A stretch of 20,511 nucleotides of DNA. Origin: Nemertoderma westbladi (lineage: Eukaryota; Xenacoelomorpha; Nemertodermatida; Nemertodermatidae). Position numbers and translations under genes: made by a program. Shown one piece after another: positions 17,141 through 20,511 of this stretch (positions are counted from its first letter, which is position 1; each line of letters starts with the position of its first letter). The stretch is taken from assembly GCA_032718475.1 (NCBI GenBank), contig JAUCBJ010000863.1, forward strand, positions 1-20,511, in the 5' to 3' direction. The notes under the pieces were generated by a model, which worked only from the letters and a program-made list of their open reading frames with translations, ran no database searches and was not told where the DNA came from.

Positions 17141-18380
17141 TTAAGATGTCTTCTAGATATTAAATCGCTTTTTAGCCTATGACAAGTATTTGATTCACTA
17201 CACTAGTCGAAACCAATCCGTGCGCGACCATTCACCCGCTGGATATTCCCGGGAGATTGGGTTCGACGGTTTAATTTTATTGCTATGTAAGCTTAATGTA
17301 TTATTCGACTGACAGTATTATATAATCTCTGACAATATTATTCACCTTCGGGAATATTAACAGTTCCTTTAGGACGTGGCGCTTTATCTATATAAACAGA
17401 GTTATGACTTAAACTACTCACAACGATATGGCTTAATTATAATTCACATATATGGCGCATTCTTTAGGAATTGCTTCTTTAACAGACTCGCTCATACGCA
17501 ATGCTGCACAATACTGCACACTAATCTGCCAATCTTCACTGATTTTAATCACATATAAAAGGAACACGGACTGACTCATGTAGGGTCTATCAAATAACAT
17601 TAGATTCACTCCAAACCACTTTAACATAAGTCACAATCGTTATTGGTAACCTTTCTCTCTTACCTTCGGTATATCAAGAATATTGGGTGTTGGGGTTATT
17701 TCTCGTTATTCCAATATAATAATTCATCAACAAATATAATGAATAACCGACAACAAATAGCAGTATGCAGTATTCACAGATCAATCGTGCCAGTTTGTTT
17801 TGATATTTACAGAGTTTAAAGCCAGGTTGTTTGATGCGTAATTGCAGCCAGTTAAAGGATATATGTCCTTGTAATTAAACCTACTAGTGTTGAGCTAAAA
17901 AGCATAAAACATAAAACACTAATAAGCCGTTCTTTCGTGGCTTTGAAAAACTCGTGACTACTGCTCTATACGAGGATACCAACTCCCTTATTCCACGAAG
18001 CTCCCGTTCAACACAGAGAAAGAGCAGTGAGATAGGAAATTTTCAGTTCAGTACTCTGTGATAGGTCAACATCAAGGATAACTCAAATTCTATTGGGAGA
18101 TACAAAACAAGGCTATGACGCAACCTCCCTAGGCTTGTTGGCCGATTAAACAGAGCCCAGATGCCTGCGTACAGCAAATCAGCCAATAAGCTGGTAACTT
18201 GCACTATTTTTAGCTGTAGATCACTTTGAGAGTATTCTTAGCGACTGGGGGGGAACTGGCCAACAAGGCAAACGAATCAGTTATCCCACAAAAGCTTTTA
18301 CACCGCTCCCAGAAAATGGGATTTAAGTCTATAAAATATACAAAATCACAGTTTCTAAAATATAAAAATACTCTAAACAG
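17141..18380 (-). other. 3' noncoding region of zinc-knuckle element, right copy
   Basis: Matches the left copy except for about 17870-18295, which is unrelated to the block in the same place on the left. That block includes an inverted pair CTTGTTGGCC/GGCCAACAAG (about 18133-18142 and 18258-18267), perhaps a small insertion. A 64-codon minus-strand frame at 17433-17627 is not open in the left copy, so is not coding. Confidence 0.55.
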
Positions 18381-20156
18381 TTAGTCTTTCTTGCGCGGAC
18401 GGCGTTTACGCAGTTTCTTGAGGCTAGCAAGAGTCCTTTTCTCTTTGGGGCGAGCCACTTTACGAGGTGGGCTGTAGCTCCTAGGCGAAGGGTGCAATAT
18501 AATTGCATCAGAAGGTGCAGGGTTACGATCGGTATACCCGCCGGTCGAGGTACCTGGTTGATTAATATCAACCTCAGTGGAGTGAGGTCTAACGGCCTTT
18601 AGAGCGCGTCTCAGGACAGCAGCTCCTACGGGTCCTTGACGGGTCGTCTGGACACTAGCGGTGGGTAGACCGTGAGTGGTGAGGAACTTTCTCGGTTTAA
18701 TGGTTCTCTCCAGCTCGCGTTCTCGGGTTCGGTATTCATATGGGCGCCGAGATACTTCCTGGAGTTCAGGATGCGAGTTCACGAAAATGTCGCCATACTC
18801 CGGGTCCTGACGGATAAAATTGATCAGGTGATATGTGGTTATATCATTAGGGTTAACGTTTCTCAGGTATTTCCTGACAAACTTGGTGGAAATACACTCA
18901 CCAACACGCTTCATTAACTCGTAACTTGGTACGCGTGTTTTCTGTTCAATCGACGCGAATAGATAAGGATGGAACGCGTAAACTCCCTCGTAAGCTCGTC
19001 CAGGGTAATAGCGATGTCGGGATTCGCAATGTAAATCGGCGTTCGCTTCCCAAGCTCGGATGTATCGCAGGGTGATCATCTCGTCTACGCTCTCTAAATC
19101 GCGATTAACGGGACAGTTGTAACTTTCGTGTCCTTTAAGTTGGCAGTAGTGACATTGAGTCATAAATTGTGGGCAGACGGCAAATATATGAGAGTTATTA
19201 AGCCGGCAATAAGCACAATATATTTCCATCATCGGTTGTTCGAGGAAATAGGAACAAGGTACGCTCGAGTCGAGAGGAGTGAAGTGGTCTCTCGATGCGC
19301 ATAATCGACAACGTTTTCGGGAAACGTAGTTGGCGTGTCGATAATCGTACGCTGTGAGACGCTGTGGACCTTGATACCACTCTATGACATAATCATTGTC
19401 ACTGCTCCGAGAAGCCGTAGGTTGAATCGCTTCGGATTCCAAGCATACTGGTTCATCCTCCAGCTGCATAGACGAAGTTGGTGCGTCGGTTTCCGTAAGT
19501 GGACCCACTGTCTGTATTTCCACGACAGAATAACCTGTAGGTATTCGGGGTCTTTGTATAACAGATGAATGCGAGTTCTGTATACAAACGTCTTGAAACA
19601 CGGCAAATCCAGCGCTACTCAGTTTCTCCGCAGCTGAGTCTCTAAGACTGAGCTTGGTCAGCGCGCGATCTTTGAACTGACTATCGACGTTACGGAACGG
19701 AGTCAGAAAGCGCCGGAAACATTCGAAACGTATGAACTTATTGTGTTCGTCTAACTTGGCGAGTTTAGTTCCAAGTATTAACGGGTGAGCGCGTATGGTA
19801 CGACTGCACACATCGGCTAGCCAACCGGCAAGTGCTGCGTTTTCAAAGATCGTGTATATAGCTAAGGAAGGGCGAAGGGGAACACTCATAAAGCTATATA
19901 CGGCACCAGGCGCAGTTAATGGTCCATCAAAATATAAACGGGAGTAATGATCTCCATATATTTGCTGGTAATTTATAGGATTTCCAACTTTGAAATTCCA
20001 ACCATATTCTTGAAAGGCAAGATGTCCGATGGATGTCCGTTGTACTTTAGTAATGCTGCTGGGTGTATTGGCATACATAGTGCGAAAGAAACCTCGGCCT
20101 TCGGCCCAAGGAGCAATCAGCTGAGTATCAACGAAAGGGTATGGAATGTTCTCCAT
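18381..20156 (-). CDS. Zinc-knuckle (CCHC) element protein, right copy, intact, 591 aa
   Basis: ATG at 20156 is the first after an in-frame stop (20172-20174), and the frame is open to TAA at 18381. Domains: residues 1-180, no motif recognised but almost unchanged between copies; 180-280, variable and acidic; three zinc knuckles at 283-301 (CX2CX4HX9C), 314-328 (CX2CX5HX4C) and 335-348 (CX2CX4HX4C); 350-480, a conserved segment rich in Tyr and Arg; 480-570, a Pro/Ser/Thr-rich variable stretch; 570-591, a Lys/Arg tail suited to nucleic-acid binding or nuclear entry. No signal peptide, membrane segment, protease, reverse transcriptase or integrase signature. All knuckle ligands are kept in both copies. 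Likely a nucleic-acid-binding element protein, perhaps Gag/nucleocapsid-like. Family not recognised; a domesticated host gene copy is an alternative. Confidence 0.85.
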   Translation of the reverse strand: MENIPYPFVDTQLIAPWAEGRGFFRTMYANTPSSITKVQRTSIGHLAFQEYGWNFKVGNPINYQQIYGDHYSRLYFDGPLTAPGAVYSFMSVPLRPSLAIYTIFENAALAGWLADVCSRTIRAHPLILGTKLAKLDEHNKFIRFECFRRFLTPFRNVDSQFKDRALTKLSLRDSAAEKLSSAGFAVFQDVCIQNSHSSVIQRPRIPTGYSVVEIQTVGPLTETDAPTSSMQLEDEPVCLESEAIQPTASRSSDNDYVIEWYQGPQRLTAYDYRHANYVSRKRCRLCASRDHFTPLDSSVPCSYFLEQPMMEIYCAYCRLNNSHIFAVCPQFMTQCHYCQLKGHESYNCPVNRDLESVDEMITLRYIRAWEANADLHCESRHRYYPGRAYEGVYAFHPYLFASIEQKTRVPSYELMKRVGECISTKFVRKYLRNVNPNDITTYHLINFIRQDPEYGDIFVNSHPELQEVSRRPYEYRTRERELERTIKPRKFLTTHGLPTASVQTTRQGPVGAAVLRRALKAVRPHSTEVDINQPGTSTGGYTDRNPAPSDAIILHPSPRSYSPPRKVARPKEKRTLASLKKLRKRRPRKKD

Positions 20157-20511
20157 ATTCCTGTTGTATGCCTAATATGTCTTCCATTGATGGTAGAGAG
20201 CAGGGGAAGACCTATGTCTTGTTCAGAAGTATTCCGAAATACGATCTCAGTAGGAGGATTGTTACATTCGAGGACTATTTCCAACTGAATTTATCCCCAG
20301 TGCGATGAGGTAAACACCAGTTCAAAGATATGTTTGACTCAGTGGTTCTACATAAGATTTATATCCCCAATCATTAAGGGAGGTGAACAACCAGATTTAT
20401 GACACATAATGGTACCAGTTGTTCACAAACTATCCGCGTGTCCTTTCAGTCCTTGTTTCACGGTTGTGGACTTGAGGAAATTAGGAAGTGGTTGATTATC
20501 TAATCAAGAAC
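20157..20511 (-). other. Leader of zinc-knuckle element, right copy, cut by window edge
   Basis: Contains the conserved stem GTGAACAAC/GTTGTTCAC (20383-20426) and a 7-bp stem TTGATTA/TAATCAA (20492-20507). About 70 bp (20301-20370) bounded by TGGGGATA-type words is absent from the left copy, consistent with deletion between short direct repeats there or duplication here. Confidence 0.6.

Larger units (their letters stand above)
17099..20511 (-). mobile_element. Zinc-knuckle element, right arm (minus orientation)
   Basis: Inverted relative to the left arm, with 3' ends facing inwards across 9.7 kb of host gene. The inner edge (about 17099) corresponds to 7353. The copy runs out of the window at 20511. 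Coding divergence of roughly 10 percent makes this an old pair rather than a palindromic assembly error. Confidence 0.65.

Noticed and set aside
17433-17627. 64-codon minus-strand frame in the right 3' region
   Set aside because: The same region of the left copy (about 6830-7015) has an early stop and frame shifts, so it is not maintained.
4026-20511. Palindromic assembly artefact
   Set aside because: The arms differ by many substitutions, a replaced block and a 70-bp indel, so they are real separate copies.

Overview
The window reads as nuclear DNA of an animal, most likely an invertebrate. It holds a multi-exon gene with GT..AG introns and a signal peptide, BEL/Pao retrotransposon sequence, tRNA-like retroposons and AT-rich intergenic DNA. 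Nothing bacterial is seen: no operons and no RBS-spaced genes. I cannot name the species.

Layout. (1) 2-1489: 3' end of a BEL/Pao pol gene (integrase plus C-terminal domain) broken by one in-frame stop, followed by a probable 3' LTR (about 1506-1973). (2) 1974-3128: noncoding DNA with a 165-bp-spaced repeat pair and a perfect RFX X-box word, then a 132-codon ORF of unknown function (3129-3527). (3) 3700-7353 and, in reverse, 17099-20511: two diverged copies of an unrecognised element. Each has a leader with stem-loops, one 591-codon gene for a three-zinc-knuckle protein with a basic tail, and about 1.26 kb of 3' noncoding DNA. The right copy is intact. The left copy has the same length and no frameshift, but codon 17 is TGA. 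(4) 7354-17098, between these tail-to-tail arms: a twin-CRE promoter-like tandem repeat and a secreted or membrane cadherin-like gene. I could assemble 12 exons (8020-16758). All eleven junctions keep one reading frame across 620 residues, giving a signal peptide and about five degenerate cadherin repeats. No terminal exon is certain, so the gene probably continues beyond the right arm.

The introns hold young insertions. Intron 9 has a 1.44-kb unit with about 39-bp terminal inverted repeats enclosing a 1.26-kb minisatellite of GGGACCTAACG-type units. Introns 3 and 9 have two tRNA-like elements sharing a 12-bp word. Intron 5 has a pure A24 tract bracketed by a 12-13-bp direct repeat.

The most unusual material is the zinc-knuckle element. 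It has no visible polymerase or integrase of its own, shows strong synonymous bias between its copies, contains an 80-bp stretch of perfect identity inside otherwise diverged coding sequence, and has a series of short stems upstream of its gene. A Gag-only, non-autonomous retroelement is one explanation; this is inference. All exon coordinates and divergence counts were worked out by eye.
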